64,000 nt of DNA from Chara braunii (lineage: Eukaryota > Streptophyta > Charophyceae > Charales > Characeae), in assembly GCA_003427395.1 (NCBI GenBank), contig BFEA01000053.1, positions 1,894,809 through 1,958,808 of the forward strand, written 5' to 3'. This document shows positions 11,978 through 21,600 of the stretch, piece by piece (positions within the stretch are counted from its first letter, which is position 1; each line of letters opens with the position of its first letter). Position numbers and translations under genes: made by a program. The notes under the pieces were generated by a model. It did not search any database and was not told the DNA's origin. It saw only the letters and a list, made by a program, of their open reading frames with translations.

Positions 11978-12904
11978 TCAGTAGGTGGTAGTGTGACCCT
12001 CTTCACCACAATAGTAGCAGACAAAACTCTTCTTAGGACGGTCATGACGGTCATCATACTTCCTCCTTTCTCTGTTTCCTCTGTCACCATTCTTTCCATT
12101 TTTTTTTTGTCTAGAAGAGTCTCCCTTCTTACCATAGCCTTCATCGTCATCATCATCATCATCATTCTCTTCACTCTCAGCTTTTTTCTTTCCTCTGTCA
12201 TCCACAACATGGTTTGCAGGCCTTGCAGGCATAAAGTTAACCACCACTTTCTGAAGAATATTATCAGCACTTAGATTATTCCCTCTATTCATACCATTCT
12301 CAGTCTTCCAATCCTTGGCCAATGTACTGATCTGGTCTAGTGATCATTTTTTATGAGAAACTGTCAGTAGAGTTCTTACAATTGCAACTATTCCGTCCCA
12401 TCTGAGAGGGTAGTGTTGAGCTTGATTGAGAATTATCTGCCTTTCAGTATCAGTAAAGTTTGTTAAAAATATATGGCATCTCTGAGCTTCGTCCAAATAT
12501 GGAATTATTCTTGCAGTTCGAATGAAGGTCTGAAGAAAAACATTAAAAGTGTCATATTTAGCTCTTATGATGTTGAGTAAATCCTTGGTGGTAGTCGGAA
12601 CGGAGTCCTTCTCAAATTCCTTTTTCATTTTCTCTTTGACTTTTTCCCATGTAGTTGTCCCTTTCATTAGTTCCTGAACAGTCAATCTTGAGTCAGTATC
12701 ACAATAAGATAGGAGGTGCTTAAGCCGTTGCTTATCAGTCCAGCCATAACTGAGGTCAAATAATTCATACCCGTCCAGTAAATCATTCACTGGAACCACT
12801 CTTAAACATGGAATCCTCTCATCTGGCCGTTTTGCTCTTGCAATGTCTAACACTCCTTTTATAGTGTCAACTTTCTCAACCAATTCCCGTGTAACCCCAA
12901 CCAA
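11978..12904 (-). pseudogene. Gypsy Gag with CCHC zinc knuckle, broken
   Basis: 12904..12344 resembles the retrotransposon Gag capsid domain: it has FDLSYGWTDKQRLKHLLSY, then KGTTTWEKVKEKMKKEF, and IIPYLDEAQRCHIFLTNF. A TGA at about 12341..12343 separates it in frame from 12322..11978. That part carries an Asp/Glu-rich run, a basic Lys/Arg stretch and the knuckle CYYCGEEGHTTTY. The next codon, which should supply the last Cys of C-x2-C-x4-H-x4-C, is TGA. The capsid would form the particle shell and the knuckle bind RNA. There is no frameshift across the whole piece. Confidence 0.75.
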
Positions 12905-13267
12905 GGTCTGTTAATTGGTCCCTGCAGATAAACTCGGTCTTCCTCATCCCGCCATTTTGACCATAGATTTTCCCGGATATTTTCTTCTTTCTTCCTGTCA
13001 CTCTTGCCCTCTTCTTCCTTGCCCTTCAATCTCTCACTCTTCTCGCAAGGGATATAGGCTCGTTTCTTTCTTCGCTTGTCTACTCTATCCCTTGAGAATT
13101 TTGTACATATAGAGTATAAGCAATAATGGATTGGGTAGTGATCAAGGGCAATGCAATTTTTCTCAGTCTTCCAATGTAGTCTTCAATCAACTATTTTTCA
13201 TCATCCCTACTTAGTCTTCTATCATACCCTTTTATAGTACCCCGAATCATAAAATATTGAGTCAGGT

Positions 13268-13545
13268 CTATAATCTCATAATCAAATTGCATCGCTTACG
13301 GTCCACTGTTGATTCTTCTTGCAAGAGAACTCGTCCCCGAGAAATGTGGTATGATACTCTCTCCGCAGTTCCCACTTTTACCACTTTTAATAAATAGTTT
13401 GTCTCAGTCTGATCAGTAACAGTTCTCAGGGCAGAATCTCTCATTCGGTCAAAGAAAACATGCAAGAACTCAAACTCATCCCGGGTAGAAATGTTTCTAC
13501 CAGAGATCCGAAGAGTCCCCTCTACCTTGATTATTTTACCTTCCT
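13268..13545 (-). pseudogene. Pre-Gag repeat module 6 (partial)
   Basis: This piece reads EGTLRISGRNISTRDEFEF and then HVFFDRMRDSAL. It can be laid beside the EGTINDLRIFLKKRNETDPY segment of the intact module at 16385..16933, with similar hydrophobic spacing. The front half of the module is missing or unrecognisable and a TAG lies just upstream. It is in the same frame as Gag, only about 360 bp away, and may be the last array unit before the Gag polyprotein. Function unknown. This is the weakest of the alignments. Confidence 0.4.
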
Positions 13546-13572
13546 ACACAACGCCTAGTGTCAACTGTTCAG

Positions 13573-14121
13573 TCAAGTTGGGCATTGCCAAACATCATAA
13601 GCAATATATGAAAGGTAGATCTCGGGTTGAACATAATCAGGGATTTCGAATCTGTGTTCAAAGGTACTCAAAAGCAAGGATTTTATCATCAAGGTATATT
13701 TTTTCTCCCTTGCTCTACCAATCTCGGCAATAACTTCCAACAGAGGCATTTTGTTTCTCCTGTCTTCAAATCCCTTAGCAATTGAGAACTCAGGTAGTCT
13801 TTCGAATTCCCTTACTCCTACTCCCCAAGTTACTTCACGTTTTAGCTTCTCTCGCCACTCTTTTGTCCGCTCAAGGCTGATATACACCCCTTTTAAATAT
13901 TTCAAGTAGTCAGCCTCCTCCTCCAGACTGTTAGAGGAATAAACCCCCACATCCAAACTGTCAGAGTTAAGAAACTTAACTACCTGAATATGAAATACTA
14001 TATGTCCTTCCCCACAAATCTCATGCCTCAAAATTACAAAGGGATTATCATGCCCTATCACCTCATAAAGTTTGCCCCTCACATCTTGAACTCTCTTCAC
14101 TTTCCATGCAAATTTTATCAT
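13573..14121 (-). pseudogene. Pre-Gag repeat module 5
   Basis: A 182-codon open frame. The part HIVFHIQVVKFLNSDSLDVG lines up with LSIFVFLTEFAEGTINDLRI of the intact module. MPLLEVIAEIGRAREKK lines up with the NWSAVIEFVLKVKRD end of module 3. It begins in the same frame as module 4, from which it is parted by a TGA exactly where module 3 has the Trp of DNW. I recognise no named family. The repeated unit is about 140 to 180 residues, alternates hydrophobic strands with charged loops, and has no signal peptide or membrane segment. Confidence 0.5.
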
Positions 14122-14127
14122 GGCATG

Positions 14128-14562
14128 TCAATTGTCTCTTGGGAATGTAAGTCCCTCAACAGTTGGTGATGGTATCCCAACAAAAGGTCTAACATAGGTA
14201 CTAAAAGAGAAACTATTTCCCTCTCGTTCTAACCTTATTTTCTTACCATGCACAACATCCGACGCTCGTTGCCAACAAACACATTTTCTGCATTCTTCAA
14301 ATCTTTGTTTCGGCACATGAATCTCAATATTATACTCATCAAGATCAATAAAATAACAGGTAAGAACATACAGACTATCATGATCTCGCCCCGATTTCTT
14401 TATAGCCTCATAGCTCACGATCTCATTGGGGATTATGACTCTGGTCATTATAAGATTAAGAGAATTTAACAGTTTATCTGATTCAACCTCACTCAACCCT
14501 CCATGGCCTCTTATCAGTCTAAGCCTAGGTTTCTCTCTTAAGGGTACATAGCGTCGACCCAT
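14128..14562 (-). pseudogene. Pre-Gag repeat module 4
   Basis: A 144-codon open frame with KLLNSLNLIMTRVIIPNEIV, then SLYVLTCYFIDLDEYNIEIH and VPKQRFEEC, ending TFPRDN before TGA. The order and spacing match module 3 (SLNILSKKELFPYEAVRYE, LYILTFYYTELDMYDVIIYV, PKERSAEA, INLSKDN). This is the clearest pair in the array, and shared residues extend over the whole length. The protein is unnamed to me. Its position between primer site and Gag recalls the extra upstream ORF of Ogre/Tat elements, but I see no sequence reason to equate them. Confidence 0.6.
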
Positions 14563-15053
14563 CTGACTCTTTGGTCTCGTTTCACTTTCAAAACAAACTC
14601 AATCACTGCAGACCAATTATCTTTTGATAAATTTATGTCGGGCAAGATAGGAGCTGAAAATCCCTTAAAGATAGTAAATCGAGTAGATCCAGTGAAATTT
14701 TTATCTTCCCTCTCAAATCTCTCTTTCTCTTTCAGTACCACTTCTTCAGCAAATCCCCAGCATCTCTCATACACCGCTTCAGCACTTCTCTCCTTTGGGA
14801 CATAAATTATCACATCATACATGTCCAGTTCTGTGTAATAGAATGTCAGTATGTATAATCATTTCTGCTCTCATTCGCTCTCGACCATCTCATATCTGAC
14901 AGCCTCATATGGAAACAACTCTTTCTTACTTAGAATGTTCAGTGACTTCAGGAAATACTCAACTTTCTCTTGACTTGGGCATGAACCTCTGTCAAATTTC
15001 AGCCTTCTCTGTCTGATTTCCTCTGCTGAAGTTTCGTCAATCCTTACGTCCAC
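14538..15053 (-). pseudogene. Pre-Gag repeat module 3
   Basis: Two open stretches in one frame (15053..14871 and 14822..14538), joined through EQK-stop-LYILTFYYTELD. The stops between them are TGA codons preceded by Glu or Lys, at places where CGA (Arg) is the likely ancestor. The unit shows SLNILSKKELFPYEAVRYE, DMYDVIIYVPKERSAEAVYE, and the end SKDNWSAVIEFVLKVKRD. Its last codons overlap the start of module 4 in another frame, so the array is tightly head-to-tail with a frame change at that joint. Confidence 0.6.
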
Positions 15054-15432
15054 CGGTTCTTTTCTCCCACGTCAATATCATGCTGATAATTGGCAACCAG
15101 TTAGTCCCATCACAATAGTTGTTAGGTATAGGAGGAATTGAAACAGTCTTATACGCTACTGGCATCACACCCCATTCCACTTTCTTCTTTTGCTTGATCA
15201 GATTTGCCTTCTCATCATAGATAAATTGAGTCACAATCTCTCATTGCCAATTAAAGTTTTCATCATCGTTGTTGCCTCCTTCTTTGACGTATGGGCGGAT
15301 ATCGTAGATATCTCCCTCCAAGAAGTGAGTCAGTACTATGCAGATGGTCGAGCCACGGGAGTGATAGCCTCAACAGCCCTCATATCGATACGGAAATATA
15401 TCATTGGAAGTGAGTTTGGATAGCTCTTTCAA
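15037..15432 (-). pseudogene. Pre-Gag repeat module 2
   Basis: A badly broken unit. KELSKLTSNDIFPYRYEGC, then after a frame change ICIVLTHFLEGDIYDIRPYV, then KVEWGVMP and IPNNYCDGTNWLPIISMI. These segments follow the same order as the intact module, whose corresponding parts are LSIFVFLTEFAEGTINDLRI and VPYYLTDGSYWGGLVDLAKR. The shared DG(T/S)-W and IYDIR/INDLR positions make common origin convincing even though the frame changes at least once. Confidence 0.55.
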
Positions 15433-15763
15433 TGCACTATCGACCAACATTTGTCTTGATCCGATTTGCCCTCTTTCTTTCAATTCCTCCAATGTATTGG
15501 GGAATTATAGAACATACCTGATATCAAACTCAATTCTCTCCAGTCAATAGTATAAATTTCCTCTCTCGGTCCCCTATGGTACCTCACACAAGGAAAAATA
15601 AGACTCAATTAGCAATTTAAGTTTTTCAAGAGAATAACGACTCCAGAAAAGATCGCAAAATCAGTTTAGAAAATTCTGAAATTGTCAACAGTTCTCAAGG
15701 CCTAATCAAATCTCAAAGTTGTTTGTTGACCCAGGCTCGTTCCGGACACAAAAAATTTTCATG

Positions 15764-15781
15764 TCCCCAGCAACGACGCCA
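15764..15781 (-). other. tRNA-Asp-type primer binding site
   Basis: The minus strand reads TGGCGTCGTTGCTGGGGA. This differs at two positions from the TGGCGCCGTTGCCGGGGA found after the 5' LTR of many plant gypsy elements, which pairs with the 3' end of tRNA-Asp. Both differences are C-to-T on that strand. It sits upstream of Gag in the element's orientation. If genuine, the 5' LTR begins at 15782 and runs rightward. Confidence 0.6.
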
Positions 15782-16384
15782 TTTTTATCGCATTTTTTTT
15801 CAGTCCGTCCGCTTCAGGTGACCGGAAAGACAACAGGCTGTCACGCAGGATTTTGAATGCGATTGCAATAAATCAAATAAATTAAATAATGCAAATCCTT
15901 TCCTGTTGTGTGCGTCCGGCTTTGAGCGAGACCCTTCTATTGCGGTCTTCGTCGGTCCCCGGTCTTAGGAATCTTTTATTTTGATTCGGAACAGCTGAGA
16001 ATCATGCAAATAATAATCATAAAATTATGGAGTGTTATGCATGCATCAATTATGTCAATCTGATTTTAAGAACTGTGACAGAATCATCCAAGAGAACAAT
16101 CATCAAACAAGAACAATGCAAGAGGCAAGACTAACTGACTGACTTGGGCAAAGACAAAGTCAAATGAATGAGGGAAGAATGAGAACTCATAATAGTCTTA
16201 GGAAGTACATATGGAAGAGAACATGGCCAGCACCGATCAAGAGTCCTTACTCCTCTCTCTAAACCTTACACTCATCTTCTCACTTTGTTGTCCGTCGTTT
16301 AGGCTTCTTGCCATGTCTCCGTACTCTCTAAGGTTGTGCCTTCTGAATGTAAACCCATATGAAGTCTGCTAGTTCTAAACACTT

Positions 16385-16933
16385 TCATCCAAGTCCCATG
16401 ATACGGAAGTCAGCCATAACACAAAACTCCTCCCATAGTGTAGGGAGATATGGCTGAGAGAAGATGCCTCGTCTGAGATATGGAAATTCGGATGGCTCAG
16501 TCACTGCCTCGTAATCGATCACTGCAGGCGATATGTACCTCTTGGCCAAGTCCACCAGTCCACCCCAATAAGAGCCGTCAGTAAGGTAGTAAGGGACCGG
16601 CGGTTTGGGGTAGTCGGTGAAAAGCTTAGGACCAAAGCTACAGACTAACTTTGTGCTCCCCTGGAGTCTCTCGACTTTCCATTGCACAAACCCGGCTGCC
16701 ACGGCCCAAACTGCATCAAAATAAGGATCTGTCTCATTCCTTTTTTTCAGGAAGATTCGCAGATCATTGATTGTACCCTCCGCGAACTCAGTGAGAAAAA
16801 CGAAGATAGACAAATCTTCGCGCCTGAACCCATCAATTCTGACATACTTGTAGAGGAAGCTCTCCCTGGCAGCAATCAGGTTGAGGCTGTCAAGGACCGA
16901 CTGATCAACTTTGATAAGGTTGATCTCTCTCAT
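16385..16933 (-). CDS. Intact 182-residue ORF, module 1 of the pre-Gag repeat family
   Basis: ATG at 16931..16933 to TGA at 16385..16387 with no interruption. It is the best-preserved member of the repeated module. It has VLDSLNLIAARESFLYKYVR, LSIFVFLTEFAEGTINDLRI, then FGPKLFTDYPKPPVPYYLTD and GSYWGGLVDLAKRYI. After the module come about 55 more residues without a match in the array. It lies on the far side of the primer site from modules 2 to 6, so either it is encoded within the LTR or the primer-site call is wrong. No known domain comes to mind, and there is no signal peptide or membrane span. Being intact among broken copies may be chance. Confidence 0.5.
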   Translation of the reverse strand: MREINLIKVDQSVLDSLNLIAARESFLYKYVRIDGFRREDLSIFVFLTEFAEGTINDLRIFLKKRNETDPYFDAVWAVAAGFVQWKVERLQGSTKLVCSFGPKLFTDYPKPPVPYYLTDGSYWGGLVDLAKRYISPAVIDYEAVTEPSEFPYLRRGIFSQPYLPTLWEEFCVMADFRIMGLG

Positions 16934-17038
16934 GTGTTCGGATATGTAGTTACTCCCTGATAGAGAGAAGTGACTATGCTTGATTGACAGACGTCCGCCG
17001 CTTAAATGTCTTTTGTATATTGTTCTGGATGTCGTTTT

Positions 17039-17108
17039 CCGATTACTGTTTCCGATTACTGTTTCTGATTGTTGTTTTTGATTGCTGTTTCTGATTGTTG
17101 TTTCTGAT
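17039..17108. repeat. 13-bp tandem repeat, about 5.4 units
   Basis: Units are CCGATTACTGTTT twice, then CTGATTGTTGTTT, TTGATTGCTGTTT, CTGATTGTTGTTT and a partial CTGAT. The flank to about 17375 continues with looser GATTGTTG-like and TGAATAACAGTTG-like strings, so the array may once have been longer. Confidence 0.85.
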
Positions 17109-17466
17109 AAAAACGTTGCTGAGATTGCCGACCAGACGCAGAATTGATGTTGATCAGTTGCTAGTTAACTGCTGATCAAGGACTGAAAAATTGTTGGTCA
17201 AGGAATTGTGACTGCTGATTAGAGAAGAAAGAGATTGATTGTTGATTGGAAAACTGAGCGTTGCTAAAATTTTAATGACTGAAACTGGGTACTGTAGAGA
17301 TTCTGTTGAATGAATAATAACTGAATGTTGATTGAGTAACAGTTGAATGATGACTGAATAACAGTTGGGTGCTTAATATAATAATAGGTTAATTGTTGAC
17401 TGGCAGGAAAATTGAAAGCTGCTTGCTCTCCCAGTCTCATCACTTGATAGTTTTAAACGAATACCT

Positions 17467-18071
17467 TTACATCCCATATCTGAGTATCGCCTTGTGATTA
17501 CTACTCTGTCTGTTCATCTTTTCGGCATTATACGGTCTCTTCATAGAGTATCCTCCCCTCGTCATTCTCACCGTTGGCTGCCAACAGCCTCTCGTGCCTG
17601 GTCCACTGCTTCGGGTACTGAGAAATGTGATACTTTGATTGAATAGAAGTTGAGTGTTAGTGAGAATGTCAAACTTCCAAGTTCTGATCACCTGATCCCA
17701 GAAGCACAATTCAAAATGTAGTTTGTCGAGGGGTGTCTGACAATCAGAGGTATCTGTGGTATTGCAGATTGTTGGGTGACGTTCTATTGCTCGGAAACGT
17801 AAGTGTAACTTAAAGACTTTAGTGTTCACTCGAGTCTCGCTCTAGTATGTTCCACAGATTCCAATAAGAATCCAGTACTGTGCAAATTGTCCTGACAATC
17901 GAAGAAATAAAGTACGTACTCTATAAATTTTCTGTCACCTAACACCCGAACTGCATGTTCCCTCTGGGTTTGCTGGTACAACTTCATGTCTAGGCTCGCC
18001 TCCTCTTCCCATCCCTTTTCCTTGTCTCTGTTCGATATGCCTTTCACCACCAAGACATCCTTTTCCCTCAT
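17467..18071 (-). CDS. Two overlapping unrecognised ORFs, doubtful
   Basis: An 81-codon frame (18071..17826) starts MREKDVLVVKGISNRDKEKG and is followed, with a 4-base overlap and a frame change, by a 120-codon frame (17829..17467). The first has a plausible soluble composition. The second ends in a basic stretch. Neither resembles the pre-Gag module or any family I know. They may be fragments of one decayed frame. There is no upstream signal I can point to. Confidence 0.2.
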
Positions 18072-18399
18072 CCTTCTCCTTCACGTCATCAGGCTGCATT
18101 ATGGATAACCCTCATGTTGATTGCAGAGATTTACTATCACGCTAGATTGTTGCTCTTGTCGTCAGGGTTCGATTAAGTAAAGTCCAGGAGTACTCTTTTA
18201 ACGGTATCTGAGACTTCGCGGGCAGCCTACAGACTTTGTAGTAGTTAATGATCAGTTCCTCATCGGATAGACTGGCCGAGTTAGCCTAATCAGCCAGTTT
18301 GTCTGGCTAGGAGAACTTCAAAACAGTGTTTTCGTGGTAATCGAACTTCTGACACTCGATCTCAGACACGGGAATAAAGTAATAGCTCGAGAAGTATCG

Positions 18400-18443
18400 A
18401 TGGGTTCAACGGTGACTCATAATGGGTTCAACGGTGACTCATA
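18400..18443. repeat. Exact 22-bp tandem duplication
   Basis: ATGGGTTCAACGGTGACTCA plus TA occurs twice back to back. It lies about 190 bp left of repeat A, right copy. Confidence 0.9.
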
Positions 18444-18634
18444 ATGAGTTAGCGCAAGGAAAACCAAGTCAAGAATTCCTTGTTCGAGAAGGTGTCTCTT
18501 ATGCCTCGCCAATGATCCAAAGAGGTAAAGTGAAATCAGGTGCAAAACACGCTTGGCACTCCTTAATGACCCTCTAAAACCCCCGTGAAACAGGACGCCG
18601 CGACAGTCCAGTGCCACTGCCTGCAGTTAGCCTC

Positions 18635-21600
18635 ATGTGAGTCCCTGGGGTTTCGTTGAGCCCCTTCACACTGGTTACAAGACTCTGGATCTATAGGCTT
18701 CGTGGCAATTTTCGTGCCCAGGAACGCAAAGACTGTCAACAGAAACTCCTACTGTTAACCATGTGCAGATCGGGTCTTTCGTCTATCAGACCATCTCTTC
18801 TGAGCAAGGCACAAAATATTTGCCGCCTTGAAGGCAGTTACCATACTAGTTGAGGGCGAAGAGTTCAAGAATTCAAGTTTCTAGCGAGGAAAACAGAGAG
18901 CGATTATGCAGTGTTTGCGGTATGCAGATTGTCAACTCTCTCGCTGATCGGTAAACTTTTATGCACACAGACACACAAACAGTCCACTTCTGGTGTTGTA
19001 CACAGGTGTTGAAGAGATATTCTGTTAATCCCCATCAATTAGGAACTTAATTACTAAGTATGCTACGTTTCTCAGTATAGACTTCTTCCTACCCATTGTA
19101 TGGGAGGAGAAGACACAGTGGCCTAGTCATACGACATTTCTCATATTCTAGGCAAATTCACGTGCAACCCTCATTCGCTCCATACCTCACCTCTCTTCAC
19201 CGTCTGGGTTTGCCAGTGGAGTTCTAGCCAATGATCACAACACCTACAGACGAGCTTGAACGTGGGTAATTTCTATGATGTCAAGCGAGCCCATAGCCAG
19301 AGTTAGGCCAAAGTTTTACTTGCCCGATTAGCTCGGCAAACTATTTTCTCATTTTGCTTAATTCGACGAAAAGAAAAATACAATTTCCGACCTCAATCAG
19401 TTATCACTTTGTACGGGAGGGTTATCAAGGGAAAATTACCCCCTCCCTTGAGCGGGGCTTTGACACTCAAGAACGACTACAGGGCAAGTAGGACAGTGCA
19501 AGTGAAGATTTCCTTGCCTTAAAATTTATCTGTTCTCAAACCGATAGCAATCACTCACGTGAACGAGGACATACTTTCCCCAAGACAGCCTGGGTATCTT
19601 GGCCTTGTCAGATCATAGGTACTCAAGCATCAAATCAAATAACGGAGCCTCTATATGGAACCGGGCTTAACAGAAAACGTGAATCTTAACGGCTAGTTTT
19701 AAGCCCGAACTCATGAGCGCCCTGATACCAGAGAACATCTCTGGCAATAGATCTCTCTTCGCTCGCGTTACCCGTTAGCATAGCTGATTTAGACTCGGAT
19801 CAGTTGTGCTGGCTCACACTTTCGCCTTTTCTTTCTTTATTTGTCAAAAGGTCAACCTCGTAACCCGTCCAGACGAGACTTCGCAGTAATCCGCTGACTC
19901 ACTCGGTCACTGTCCCAAGGCCATCGAATATGGGCGGAGAAAAACACTGTACTTCATACGCATCCGCTTGCAATCAAACGCCTCTTGGAACGTGAAAGTT
20001 ACCCGTTAACTCCCAATTAGCTAGCCTACCACCCCCCCCTTCGTCAAGAAGCCTGCAGTATCCCCGTCAGTCAGCAGGAGTTTAAGCAATTTGAGCACAC
20101 TCTAGAGGCTAGACAATCTTTCGAGTGCGACCATACTGTCACGCCAGTGCTAAATGGAATTGTCTCTCGCCTAACGGTCTGATAACACGGTGCACTCACG
20201 CACTCATAATCTCACGGAGGTGGGAGTTTAAAGCAACAGCCCTCTAAAAAGAAGAAAAGGAGAGACGAGCGGCCAGAAGAGTCCAAATTAGTAATCTCCC
20301 AAGAATCGACCCCTGGCAGCAATAAAAGGAAAAAGATCCGAGCCAGAGAATAAGAGTCATCGAGTTTCTCTTAGCGTGGATCGACAGACGTTCGCTCACT
20401 GAAGAGTGCCTCTCTTTCGCTTCCTCTCGCCTGCAATTTTTGACTCGTCGATACAGTTCCCCACCGTGTATTGTCCAGCGCAGTGTCACCACTTTGACGG
20501 AAGCGTCATATCAACAATACATAGCGAGGAAGCGTGGAGGCGTCAACTGAAAACCCACGCTTTCTACAAGCGCGTGCTCCACTCGTCCCTTGAGTCTCCC
20601 CTTTCATTTACCGCCCTCACACACCTTTTTTCCTAGTCTCTCGCCATAGCACAAAGACTCGCTGTGGCTCAGTGGACACAAAACGCAGCGAGTGAACATA
20701 GGGGCAGTTGTTGACATCAACTGTGTCCAGAAAGATCACACGCGTCCCTCTCATCCGCACAGTCTTCCCCTTTTGTTGACCTCTTCTCGCTTCCCTGGAC
20801 TGCCACGTGTAGCCCGTGTACCTCGTGTACCGATCACTCACACCCCCTTTCCTGTCCCTCGTCCTCTGAGACTCCACTGCCGCGAGCTGCCCTCGGGCCC
20901 GCCTTCCTCAGGCAGTACCAGCGGGTGGTTCTTGCAGACCTAGCCTTGCCTGTTCCGGGAGTGAAGGTCCGTCTCCCAGTTTCCTGCCTCGCTCATCTCA
21001 CTCTCCCCACCTGAGTCCTGTTCCAGATGGGCTTGTTCCCTGTCCGCTGTATCCATCGAGGTCTTGGTCTCATGATACGAGACCGTTACCTGACTTTTTG
21101 TTGTCACTCCGTCCCTCCTGCAGCGCCTCTCCACACAATCCTTTGCCTCCGTGATCGCGTCCTGTAGTTTTGGGTTAGTCCTCATCTCCACCTCCTTAGC
21201 ACCTTCCAAATTGATCTTCAGCCTTAGTTTGTCCCCTCCATCGTAGTAAGGCATTACTGTGATCCAGAGACCTTCTCCAGACATGGGTTTCCAGCGCGTC
21301 TGGAGATACCAGTAACCCGGCCTATAGCCGTGTAGCGGCATAGCCAGGCTTCACCTAATAGACTCAGCGTTGTACCAGGCCACAGCCCCAAAGTTGTGCG
21401 CACTAGAAAGCTCACAGCATACGCCAATGTCGCCTTCTCTCCAATAGCCAGTGCCAGCGCTTAGCTCGCAGTCACACCACACGTGGGGATGCCGGTCAGG
21501 CTAAGTTTTAAACCTATCGAAATTCGGGGACTCAACATACTACCACTACCCACGTTCGCAGAGCGGTAACATTCCCCTCACACACCTGCCAGGAAACTCA

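Larger units (their letters stand above)
7284..15781 (-). mobile_element. Degenerate Ty3/gypsy LTR retrotransposon, internal region
   Basis: Read on the minus strand, the order is primer site, an array of unknown modules, Gag with a CCHC knuckle, aspartic protease, reverse transcriptase, RNase H, integrase. This is the Ty3/gypsy order. The internal length of about 8.5 kb is long because of the module array ahead of Gag. Nearly all breaks are stop codons within a preserved frame. Gag, knuckle, protease and linker share one frame from 12904 to 10523. RT and RNase H share a second, and most of the integrase is again in the first. LTRs are not located, so the outer ends are uncertain. Confidence 0.85.
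15782..18634. other. Region beyond the primer site, possible decayed 5' LTR and flank
   Basis: If the primer site is right, the 5' LTR lies here, but I cannot find its partner on the left and see no clean TG...CA ends. The stretch holds one intact ORF (16385..16933), a 13-bp tandem repeat (17039..17108), a 22-bp exact tandem duplication (18400..18443) and two overlapping minus-strand ORFs (17467..18071). The rest is AT-rich and unremarkable. Confidence 0.4.
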
